From Lysobacterales bacterium (lineage in GTDB: Bacteria; Pseudomonadota; Gammaproteobacteria; Xanthomonadales; SZUA-38), in contig JASJDM010000064.1 of NCBI GenBank assembly GCA_030065125.1, positions 1 through 42,401 on the forward strand: a stretch of DNA of 42,401 nucleotides, read 5' to 3'. The first letter of the stretch is position 1; each line of letters opens with the position of its first letter. The position numbers were made by a program, and so were the translations under genes. Below are positions 16,272 to 23,840 of the stretch, piece by piece. The notes under the pieces were generated by a model that had not been told where the DNA came from, made no database searches, and saw nothing but the letters and a program-made list of their open reading frames with translations.

Positions 16272-17476
16272 TTGCCGCACTGCTGGCCACGGCCATCGCC
16301 GCTGCCCTGCAGCTCTGGTGGCGGCGCAAAGCCACTATTGCCCGCCTTTCCGGGGACGAGGACGAGTATCTGCTGCGGGCTCATGACCCCGATCCCTACC
16401 GGCCGATTCTGTTCCTGCGGATGCCGCTGTTTACCATGGTCATCCGGTTGCTGAGGGGCGATGACCGGACAGCAACGGCGGAGCGTGCCCGGTGGGCCAT
16501 GATGGTGACCGGGATGGTGAGCGTGGCGCTGACCGTCTATGGCGCGGTTCAGGCTGCCGGTTCCATTGGCGGGCTCATTGCCACGGTGGTGCTGATCGGA
16601 TTGCCGGAACGCATGATTCTCAATCAGCACATCTGGCCGGATGTGCCGCTTTCTGCTGTCATCGCCTGGTTGACCCTGTTGCTGCTTGGCCCTCTGACCG
16701 GCGACACGGTGGTGCTGTCGGGATTCATCATTGCGCTGGCCGTGCTGATTCGGATCGAACAGCTGGTGTTGATTCCTGCCGCGGGCCTGGCGCTGGCCAG
16801 TGAGGTACAGATGGATCTGGCGTCCTGGTTCGACCTCAGCTGGCCATCTATGGCTGTGCTGGCTGTCTGGGCTGCTCGCAATGGAATGAGGTATGGCCTC
16901 TGGCTTCCCGACACCACGCCGGCATTCAATCTCGCTGTGATGCGGCAGGAACTGCATGGCGATGCAAGGCGCCCGGTATCGGAGCTGGTGCGGGCGACCG
17001 TTGACGAATGGCGGCACAGCCCAGGGCTCTGGAAACAATGCGCCCGGGAGGTGCTGAGCAGTCCCGTCCTGGTAGCCCGGAAGCTGCTGGTTCGAACCTG
17101 GTCCATGCTGGGGCCGGACACCTTCGTGAGCCAGCGGCTGCTGCCCCGCCAGACTGGTGCCTATGCTGACTCGCCGGTCTGGGTCAAAGCATGGCTGAAG
17201 GTCAGTTGGCCCCTGACCGTAGCCGCACTGCTGGCAGGCCTGATCGCCGGTAGCGCGTTGCCGGCCGCAATCTATCCCACCGTCGCGGTGTTCCTCGCAT
17301 CCGTGGTGGTCCACAGCCGCAGCCGCTATCGCCTGGTCTGCTTCCCGGGGGTTGCTTTGTGGCTCGCCCTGGCCTGGACCGGGGAACTCCAGCGCCTGCC
17401 CCTGGCTATTGGCCTGGCAGTGGTCTTTGCGGTCCTGTTGATCCGCTTCGAGATCCGCCGGGAAGAGGCCAGTTAG
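16268..17476 (+). CDS. Polytopic membrane protein, GT-C glycosyltransferase-like
   Basis: A 402-residue integral membrane protein with about nine to ten hydrophobic helices. GTG at 16268 overlaps the upstream stop. The segment PERMILNQHIWPDVPLSAVIAW and the late HSRSRYRLVCFPGVALW recall the loop and final helices of PMT/ArnT-type (GT-C) sugar transferases, which use polyprenyl-phosphate sugars. The first extracytoplasmic acidic motif of GT-C enzymes is not clear here (DEDEYLLRAHDPDP near residue 30 is a candidate), so the enzyme call is tentative. A long soluble loop lies at about residues 205-295. It is convergent with the C25 peptidase gene, 5 bp between stops. Confidence 0.6.
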   Translation: MIAALLATAIAAALQLWWRRKATIARLSGDEDEYLLRAHDPDPYRPILFLRMPLFTMVIRLLRGDDRTATAERARWAMMVTGMVSVALTVYGAVQAAGSIGGLIATVVLIGLPERMILNQHIWPDVPLSAVIAWLTLLLLGPLTGDTVVLSGFIIALAVLIRIEQLVLIPAAGLALASEVQMDLASWFDLSWPSMAVLAVWAARNGMRYGLWLPDTTPAFNLAVMRQELHGDARRPVSELVRATVDEWRHSPGLWKQCAREVLSSPVLVARKLLVRTWSMLGPDTFVSQRLLPRQTGAYADSPVWVKAWLKVSWPLTVAALLAGLIAGSALPAAIYPTVAVFLASVVVHSRSRYRLVCFPGVALWLALAWTGELQRLPLAIGLAVVFAVLLIRFEIRREEAS

Positions 17477-17481
17477 CCGGG

Positions 17482-19914
17482 TCAGCTCCTCAGGTCCAGT
17501 GCGCCAACGGCGTCAACGTTGGCCGAGGTATTCCAGAAATAGGATCTCACCTTTGCGGCCTGGTTCGTTTCGTCGTTCAACGGCACCGAGAATTGGCCGT
17601 CGTCCACCTGGGCCTCCAAAGTCTGCAGGACCCCCCCGTCGGTGCCAATGAACTCCACCAGCGCGCGCCCGGACCACTGTCCGTCCGGCAATCGTCCCAC
17701 AACCCTGCCGGTGTCAAGCTGCAGGCTGATCGTATTGTGTGGAATGGACAGCGGCAGCGCCGGGTCTCCCAGCAGGTTGTAGGTCTCCACCAGCAATCGG
17801 TCTTTGGTATTTTGCTTGGCCTTCATCAATGCTTCGCCGATGGTGGACGTTGGCTGGAGCAGTTCGGTCACCAGGGTTCTGCTGAAAATGGACTTGGGCG
17901 CGTTGCGCCAGGAGGCCGCAATCACCGCCACCGCGCCGCGGTCCGGCAGGCGCAGGAATTTTTCGCCGATGGAGTCCGCCGTGGGATGGTCAAAGGGAGC
18001 CGAGTAACAGGTCATGCTCAGCACCACAGGCAGCTTGCTGGTGGCGCTCAGCTGGTCCAGATGATCCAGGGTAAAGAGATCATGGTTTTTCCTGGGGTCC
18101 GGTGGTCCGGTCCGCCAGATGAATCGGCCGCCATGACCGAGAAAGTGTACCAGGGTGGTCCCGCTGTTCAGGGCATCCAGTATGGTTTGCTGATGCCGCG
18201 CGTTGTCTGCCTCGGTGGCGGAGGGAAACACGGTCTCGGTGCCGAATCCCGGTGGCAGGGACTGTTCCAGCATTCGATTGGTGACGTCCTGGTAGGAGCG
18301 CTGTTCATTGGTGATCCACAGCGTATTGCGCCGCCAGGGCCCCACGGTGTTGTCCCTGGCGTAGCCAATGATCTTGTCAACCACGGCATGGGTGGCCTCG
18401 GCAGTGGCCAGAGGCAGCCGGCCGATGGCCAGTTCAGGCACCTGGTCATCGCCGGAGACAAAAGCGTTATCGCTGGCCGCGTAGCCGTCGTAAGTCGCCA
18501 CCGACCAGGTCGGCACCAGGGCGCGAGGGGCTGTCTGTTTGTACGCGGTACTGGGGATTCGGGCGAAGCGCCGTTTTTCCCTGGGCGTGAAGGTGTGATC
18601 GGCGTAGAGCTTCTGGTCAGGCACGTCGTTGAAGTGGTCCCAGCTGGCGTCACCGACCAGCAGCACGAACCGGGGTGCCGGTTTCGGCCACTCGCGCACG
18701 GCGTGTTCGATAAATGACTTGATGGCGGCCGGGTGAACCACGCCGTGGTTGAACTCGTCATAGACGTCCTGGATGTCTACCAGAGCCACGGTCAGGCCGC
18801 GCTGGCGATGAAAATCGGCCAGCCGCCTGGAAGCGTCCAGCAGGTCGCCGTGGGCGATCATCAGGTAGTCGGCCTGGGACCGTGACTGCCGCAGTTCCGT
18901 TGGCTGGTCCCGGCGAACCCAGCTGGGGCTGAGCAATCCGGCTTCCGGCAGGATCCACCAGACGCCGGCATCCAGTGGCGCCCGGTCGTCACTGAGTACC
19001 CGTCGATTGCCCCGGTAGGCCCGCCAGCCGGTATCGCCGGCAGCCGGCAGGTGCGCCCTTTGATCGAGCCGGACCTGGACTGCGCTGGAGATGGACGGGT
19101 CGTAGGGGTATTCGAACTCCACCCAGTTCAATAGCGACACGTCGACAATGCTGGGCTGGCTGTCCTCGATCCGGCGTGGTGGCACTCTCAGTTTCAGCAC
19201 ATCGCCGTCGAGCTTCGCACCCTTGATGTCGACAATCGCTGAACTCTGGCCGTTCCATTCCGTGTTCCCCAGGAGTCGTTCTCCGGTCCTGACGTCCAGT
19301 CGGTGATGAGCCAGTCCGCCGGCGTTCCTGGGGCGGGACCAGCCCCTGGCGCTGACCCGAATGTCCGCCACGCCGCCGGCCTTCAATCCGGGCGGAAGTG
19401 GGATCTCCAGCGCCTGCCTGTCCAGAACGCTGAGCCGCTGCCAGTACCACGCTTCGGGGTCCTGCCGGGCCGCGTTCTGGCCAAACCTCACCCGAATGCG
19501 GTCAGCCTCGCTGCGCCAGATCACCGTACCCCTGGCAACCGGGGCATCGACGTCAGCAGGGGTCGGGGCCGGTGGCGCCACCGGCCGGGAACCGGAGGTG
19601 GACAGTACATACACGTTCCAGGGGCTGTGCTCACTGCGATAGCTGTGTTCGCCGCGCGGGTGGCGCCCCTCGAACTCCAGCACATCGCCGGGCCCGAACT
19701 GTCCGTCTCCGCCATCATCGATCCAAATGGGCACCGGCTTTCCCCGATTGCTCAGTTCCAGGCTCGCGGTATCGACCGGGCGATCCAGGCCGGCGGCCTG
19801 GAACCGGTCAAACCCCAGTCGATAGATTCCGTCTTCGCTGACCCCGACCTGGAACCGGTCGTCGGCAGCGGCAGCGGCGGTCAGCAGGAGCAGGGTGATG
19901 GCATGTTTTTTCAC
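17482..19914 (-). CDS. Gingipain-type (C25) cysteine peptidase
   Basis: An 810-residue exported peptidase. GTG at 19912-19914 starts a signal peptide (KKHAITLLLLTAAAAA). The N-terminal about 340 residues are beta-rich. The C25 core follows: DYLMIAHGDL, the VYDEFNHGVVHPAAIKSFI segment, VLLVGDASWDHFND, then catalytic H594 in HFLGHGG and C636 in MTCYSAPFDH. A C-terminal Ig-like segment (about residues 715-795) closes the protein, as in gingipains. Bacteroidetes relatives include PorU, the surface sortase of type IX secretion; a proteobacterial C25 enzyme is more likely a surface or secreted protease, or possibly a maturation enzyme. It is divergent from the 20173-31937 gene cluster and might act on its products. 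Confidence 0.85.
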   Translation of the reverse strand: MKKHAITLLLLTAAAAADDRFQVGVSEDGIYRLGFDRFQAAGLDRPVDTASLELSNRGKPVPIWIDDGGDGQFGPGDVLEFEGRHPRGEHSYRSEHSPWNVYVLSTSGSRPVAPPAPTPADVDAPVARGTVIWRSEADRIRVRFGQNAARQDPEAWYWQRLSVLDRQALEIPLPPGLKAGGVADIRVSARGWSRPRNAGGLAHHRLDVRTGERLLGNTEWNGQSSAIVDIKGAKLDGDVLKLRVPPRRIEDSQPSIVDVSLLNWVEFEYPYDPSISSAVQVRLDQRAHLPAAGDTGWRAYRGNRRVLSDDRAPLDAGVWWILPEAGLLSPSWVRRDQPTELRQSRSQADYLMIAHGDLLDASRRLADFHRQRGLTVALVDIQDVYDEFNHGVVHPAAIKSFIEHAVREWPKPAPRFVLLVGDASWDHFNDVPDQKLYADHTFTPREKRRFARIPSTAYKQTAPRALVPTWSVATYDGYAASDNAFVSGDDQVPELAIGRLPLATAEATHAVVDKIIGYARDNTVGPWRRNTLWITNEQRSYQDVTNRMLEQSLPPGFGTETVFPSATEADNARHQQTILDALNSGTTLVHFLGHGGRFIWRTGPPDPRKNHDLFTLDHLDQLSATSKLPVVLSMTCYSAPFDHPTADSIGEKFLRLPDRGAVAVIAASWRNAPKSIFSRTLVTELLQPTSTIGEALMKAKQNTKDRLLVETYNLLGDPALPLSIPHNTISLQLDTGRVVGRLPDGQWSGRALVEFIGTDGGVLQTLEAQVDDGQFSVPLNDETNQAAKVRSYFWNTSANVDAVGALDLRS

Positions 19915-20037
19915 GATGTCGGGGGAGCCAATCCAGATTGAGAGAGCACGGGTTTATACGCGCGGCTATGGTACGTCAGTTCTGCCCGGGTGAGAAACAC
20001 CGCCGCGGCTCTTGACCGGGTGCGGCCCAAAGTTTGC

Positions 20038-20065
20038 CCGGGGTCGGCCCGGGGTCGGCCGGGTC
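20038..20065 (+). repeat. 11-bp tandem repeat, about 2.5 copies
   Basis: CCGGGGTCGGC occurs at 20038-20048 and 20049-20059, followed by a partial copy CGGGTC at 20060-20065. It ends one base before the TTGACC -35 box, so it may be an activator or repressor site or simply low-complexity sequence. Confidence 0.5.
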
Positions 20066-20066
20066 T

Positions 20067-20095
20067 TTGACCGATATCCGGGCCCGTGATAGCGT
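20067..20095 (+). promoter_or_regulatory. Predicted sigma70-type promoter of the 20173-26821 genes
   Basis: TTGACC at 20067-20072 and TAGCGT at 20090-20095 are spaced by exactly 17 bp. The same TTGA-N19-TAG layout is seen at two more places downstream (26835 and 27665). Confidence 0.45.
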
Positions 20096-20172
20096 CCGCC
20101 CTCCCAGCAGCATCGGACGTTTCGACAACACTGACTATGAATGCGCGCCTGACCGGTAACTGGAGTCAGCCT

Positions 20173-21798
20173 ATGCAGCCGATCCTGACCCAACTGGTGG
20201 CCATCATGCTGGCCGGGTGCGTGGCGGGGTGCCAGCCGAACGGTGATGACCTGGCCAGGCTGGGCACAACCTCTATCAAGCTGCCGGAATTCCGGGAATT
20301 CGTTCTGCGCCTTCCGCCGGACCAGCGAATTCGGCCTGCCGGAACGGATCATGCGGAGTGGATCACCGGTCTGCTCGAGCGGCTCGCGCTGAGACATGCA
20401 TTGCATAGCTCCGACGCATACGCGGCCCTGGCGGCATCGCCGGAACACGCCGCCACCAGGGTCCGCAGCCGGGTTGCTGCACTGGAAGCACGCATGGTGG
20501 GCAGCCTGACCGCCGGCGAGGTGCCCGATGACCTGCTGCGCGAACGGGTGGCCAGGTACATGGCCAGTCGCCCCGAAAGCGTCATCAATTTCCAGCACAT
20601 ATTCTTCCGTTCCCACCGTCCCGGAAGCAGTATGGAGCAGGCCCAGGCCGTACTTGAGCGGATACGATCCGGCGAAAGCTTCGCGGATCTGGCCCGGGAG
20701 TTTTCCGATTCTGCTTCAGCGGCCATGGGCGGTCTCGTACAAAACGCCCGCTCCGGCGACCTCGCCCCGGAATACCGCGAGACCCTGGCAGGGCTCCAGG
20801 AAGGTGAGGTCAGCCCCGTGGTCGAATCGCGCACCGGGTTACATATCTTCCGACTGATTCGGAGCCTGCAGCCGGAAGCGGCCGAGCCCGAGGAGGCGTC
20901 TGCCCGCATCCGGCAGGTGCTGGCCCAGGAGCAGCTGTCCAGAGCCCGGGAAGAGCTGCTGGTGGAGCTGCGTCAGCGCATGGCCCTGCAGCAGGTTGAC
21001 GGCGGCTGGCGTGTCGGCGAATTTCACCTGGGTGCGGACGTGCTGGCTGTCCTGCTGCCCGGCGGCGCCGGTGACGCGGCGCAGGCGGATTTGCTCGACT
21101 CGATTCGACTGGCCAGCGCGGCGGAGCAGCGGGGCATGGCTGACGCGGAGCTCGAGGCGCAACTGACCCGTGCTGCGGAAAACTGGGCGCTCGCTCGGGT
21201 GATGCAGCAGCGGCGAGAGGATTACCACCGGTCCATTGAAAACCACCGCCTTCTGGACCTTTACCAGTCCCAGCCATCGTTGTTTTCGACCCCCGCAAAA
21301 TCCCACCTGCATCTGATCTTCGTGCCCGAGGGAGCGGATGCCTACTCCACTCAACTTGAGCTGGAAGCGCTGGTGCAGAAACTGCGGAGCGGCGCGTCGT
21401 TCGCCGATTCGGCGCGGCAGCTATCGGTCGGCCCGGGGGCGGAAAACGGCGGTGACCTGGGCTTGCTGCCGGCCCGGGAGGTCGAGCGACTTGGACCTTC
21501 GGTAGCTGCCGAAGTGCTCAATCTGAAGCCCGGAGAGGTTTCCCAGCCCGTGTACTGCACCGGTCGCGTCCTCTCCCAGGACCCAATCATGCTCAAAGGC
21601 GGATTCGCCATCCTGAAACTGGCTGGACGCGAACCGGCGGTTGAGCGCAGCTTCGAAGACGCCGTGGCTGACGTGAGGGTGGCCTTCGCAGCCCAGCACC
21701 GCCGGCAGCTGGACGAGGAGCTCATGCAGGGAATCCTTGCCCGGGGCGACTTCCAGGTCCTGCGCCTGCCCGACCTCGCTGAACTGGCGCTTCCATGA
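20173..21798 (+). CDS. Lipoprotein with two parvulin-type peptidyl-prolyl isomerase domains
   Basis: A 541-residue lipoprotein. ATG at 20173 has GGAG 7 nt upstream and a lipoprotein signal (LTQLVAIMLAGCVAGC). The first rotamase domain is at about residues 138-235 (INFQHIFFRSHRPG, then SGESFADLAREFSDSASAAMGG). The second is at about 376-490 (SHLHLIFVPEG, then SGASFADSARQLSVGPGAENGGDLGLL). Between them is a helical linker. This is the layout of SurA/PrsA-type foldases, which isomerise prolines and chaperone exported proteins in the periplasm. It is first in a coupled run with the alkaline-phosphatase-superfamily and spermidine-synthase-like genes, and its stop overlaps the next start (ATGA). 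A dedicated foldase for the secreted proteins made downstream is a reasonable inference. Confidence 0.88.
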   Translation: MQPILTQLVAIMLAGCVAGCQPNGDDLARLGTTSIKLPEFREFVLRLPPDQRIRPAGTDHAEWITGLLERLALRHALHSSDAYAALAASPEHAATRVRSRVAALEARMVGSLTAGEVPDDLLRERVARYMASRPESVINFQHIFFRSHRPGSSMEQAQAVLERIRSGESFADLAREFSDSASAAMGGLVQNARSGDLAPEYRETLAGLQEGEVSPVVESRTGLHIFRLIRSLQPEAAEPEEASARIRQVLAQEQLSRAREELLVELRQRMALQQVDGGWRVGEFHLGADVLAVLLPGGAGDAAQADLLDSIRLASAAEQRGMADAELEAQLTRAAENWALARVMQQRREDYHRSIENHRLLDLYQSQPSLFSTPAKSHLHLIFVPEGADAYSTQLELEALVQKLRSGASFADSARQLSVGPGAENGGDLGLLPAREVERLGPSVAAEVLNLKPGEVSQPVYCTGRVLSQDPIMLKGGFAILKLAGREPAVERSFEDAVADVRVAFAAQHRRQLDEELMQGILARGDFQVLRLPDLAELALP

Positions 21799-23840
21799 AC
21801 CCGGCACGGTTGGTTCCAGCGCTTGCGACCCTGGTCGCCGCCATGTTGCTGGCGGCCTGCGGGTCGCAGCAGCCGATGAACGTGTTCCTGATCACCATGG
21901 ACACGACCCGGGCCGATCGCCTGGGTTGTTATGGCAACGATGCCATAGAAACCCCCCACATCGATGCGCTGGCAGCCGCCGGCACCCTGTACGAGAACGC
22001 ATTCACCGTGGTGCCGGTCACCCTGCCGTCTCACACTTCCATGCTGACCGGGACGTATCCCGTTTTCCACGGAGTCCGGGAAAATGCCGGGTTCTACGTT
22101 CCTGAAGAACTGGAGACGCTGGCAGAAATCCTTGGCGACCAGGGTTATGACACGGCCGCATTCGTAGGGTCATTCCCTCTGGATTCCCAGACCGGTATCG
22201 ATCAGGGTTTCGACCTGTACGACGACAATTACCCGTCCCGGCTGGACCGGCATCCCCGCTTGAGGCGTTTTTTTGACGAGCGCCCGGCGTCGGATGTGGC
22301 GCGGCCGGCAATGGCCTGGCTCGATCAGGGCAGAAATGCCCCGTTCTTTCTCTGGACCCATTTTTTTGATCCTCATCATCCCCTGCAGCCGCCGTCGCCC
22401 TATCGCGAGCGCTACGCCCATTCGCCCTATGATGGCGAAATCGCGTCGGTGGACGAGGCCATTGGCCAGATCATCGGCCGGCTGGAGGAACACGGCCTGC
22501 TGGACAATACGCTGGTCATCCTGACCGCGGACCACGGGGAAGGCCTCGGGGAACATGGTGAACTGACCCACGCACTGCTGCTGTACTCGTCCACCCTGCG
22601 GGTTCCGCTGATCGTAAAAGACCCCGCCGAGGGTCGAACCAGCGCGGGCGGGACGCGGCGGATCAAGGCGCCGGTGGCGACCCTGGACATATTCTCCACG
22701 GTACTGACCCGGCTGGGCCTGGAGGTGCCGGCGGTCAATCAGGGGGTGCCCCTGCCTTACAGCGACGACGATGCGGACCCCGAGCGTCAGATCCTCAGCG
22801 AGACCATGTTCGGCCGGCTGGTGTATGGCTGGACGCCCATTTACCGCCTGACGGCCGGCCCCTGGGTTCAGATTCAAAGCCACGAATCAGAGCTCTACGA
22901 CCGGTCGGTTGACCCGGATGAACTGGACGACCTGAGTCAAAAGGAGCTGGACCGCCGGGCGCTGCTGGCCCGCGAGCTGGACCTGGCCCGGAGCACGTCG
23001 TCCGAGGGCGGTCAGAAATTCAGCAGTGCCACGGTGTCGCAGGAAGTGCTGGAGCGCCTGGCATCGCTGGGCTACATCGGAGCTGGCGCGTCGTCCGGCG
23101 ACGATCTGACTGACGACGTTGACCCGGAGCGGTCGGACCCCATGGGTATGATGCCGGTGTTCGATCTGCACAACGAGGCGTTGACCCTGGCCACCGCCGG
23201 CCGCCATGAGTTGGCCATCCCGCTGCTGCAGCGCGCCGAGTCACGCGACCCTGGTAATCCGGCGGTGGTCCAGGCACTGGCCAGTTCGCTGATCGCCATG
23301 GGTAAGAAGGAGCAGGGTTACGCGGCTTTGAATCGGCTGCTGGAAATCAGCCCCGGACATGTGGGAGCCCATCATCTGCTGGCGGATTTTTATCTGGGCC
23401 GCGGCGAGCTGCAGCAGGCGCTGGCCCTGGTGGAAGCCGCCGTGGAGCTGGATCCCTCCGACCTGGTGGCGCAGCTGCGCCTGGCGCATATCCTGGAGGA
23501 CAACGGTCTGCCTGAAGAGGCCATCGGCGTGTATCAGGCCCTGCTGGCCCAGGACGGTCAGCACGTGCTGGCCATGAACGGGCTGGCCACGCTGCTGTCC
23601 GCCGCGGGCGATGACCAATCCGCCGTCCGGCTGCTGAACCAGGCGCTGGATTCCCAGCCGTTCTTCGCCCCGGCGGTGCTGAACCTTGGCGTCATCGAGT
23701 TTGGCAGGGGCAACCATGACCGGGCGCTCGCCCTGGCACAACGCGCACTGGCCCTGCGGCCAGGCTATCCCCAGGCGCTGGCCCTGCGGCAGCGGACGCT
23801 GCAGGCAAGGCAGGCAGCCGCGGGTCAATCCGGCCCGTGA
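21795..23840 (+). CDS. Sulfatase-like (alkaline phosphatase superfamily) lipoprotein with TPR repeats
   Basis: A 681-residue lipoprotein (MLLAACGSQ, C22). Residues about 28-420 are an alkaline-phosphatase-superfamily domain: metal ligands D36 in LITMDTTRADRLGCYG, then LTADHGEGLGEHGELTHA. The catalytic loop reads TLPSHTSMLTG, so the FGly cysteine and arginine of true sulfatases (CxPxR) are replaced by T76 and H80. A phosphatase, phosphodiesterase or phosphotransferase with threonine nucleophile is more likely than a sulfatase. Residues about 450-675 are TPR-like helical repeats. ATG overlaps the parvulin stop; its end overlaps the next gene (GTGA). The periplasmic substrate is unknown; a lipid- or glycan-linked phosphate group is possible. 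Confidence 0.85.
   Translation: MNPARLVPALATLVAAMLLAACGSQQPMNVFLITMDTTRADRLGCYGNDAIETPHIDALAAAGTLYENAFTVVPVTLPSHTSMLTGTYPVFHGVRENAGFYVPEELETLAEILGDQGYDTAAFVGSFPLDSQTGIDQGFDLYDDNYPSRLDRHPRLRRFFDERPASDVARPAMAWLDQGRNAPFFLWTHFFDPHHPLQPPSPYRERYAHSPYDGEIASVDEAIGQIIGRLEEHGLLDNTLVILTADHGEGLGEHGELTHALLLYSSTLRVPLIVKDPAEGRTSAGGTRRIKAPVATLDIFSTVLTRLGLEVPAVNQGVPLPYSDDDADPERQILSETMFGRLVYGWTPIYRLTAGPWVQIQSHESELYDRSVDPDELDDLSQKELDRRALLARELDLARSTSSEGGQKFSSATVSQEVLERLASLGYIGAGASSGDDLTDDVDPERSDPMGMMPVFDLHNEALTLATAGRHELAIPLLQRAESRDPGNPAVVQALASSLIAMGKKEQGYAALNRLLEISPGHVGAHHLLADFYLGRGELQQALALVEAAVELDPSDLVAQLRLAHILEDNGLPEEAIGVYQALLAQDGQHVLAMNGLATLLSAAGDDQSAVRLLNQALDSQPFFAPAVLNLGVIEFGRGNHDRALALAQRALALRPGYPQALALRQRTLQARQAAAGQSGP

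Larger units (their letters stand above)
19915..20172. other. Divergent promoter region
   Basis: This 258-bp space separates the C25 peptidase and the parvulin lipoprotein. It holds TTTATA at 19953-19958 (TATAAA read on the minus strand, a possible -10 for the peptidase), an 11-bp tandem repeat at 20038-20059, and a plus-strand promoter at 20067-20095. An ATG at 20137, in frame with the parvulin gene, would extend it by 12 residues but has a weaker ribosome site. Confidence 0.45.

Noticed and set aside
17359..18717. A 452-codon frame opposite the C25 peptidase
   Set aside because: Antisense shadow; no domain, and the C25 active-site motifs are on the other strand.
21795..23840. True FGly-dependent sulfatase
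   Set aside because: The CxPxR-type modification site is replaced by Thr and His, so the sulfatase name alone would mislead.
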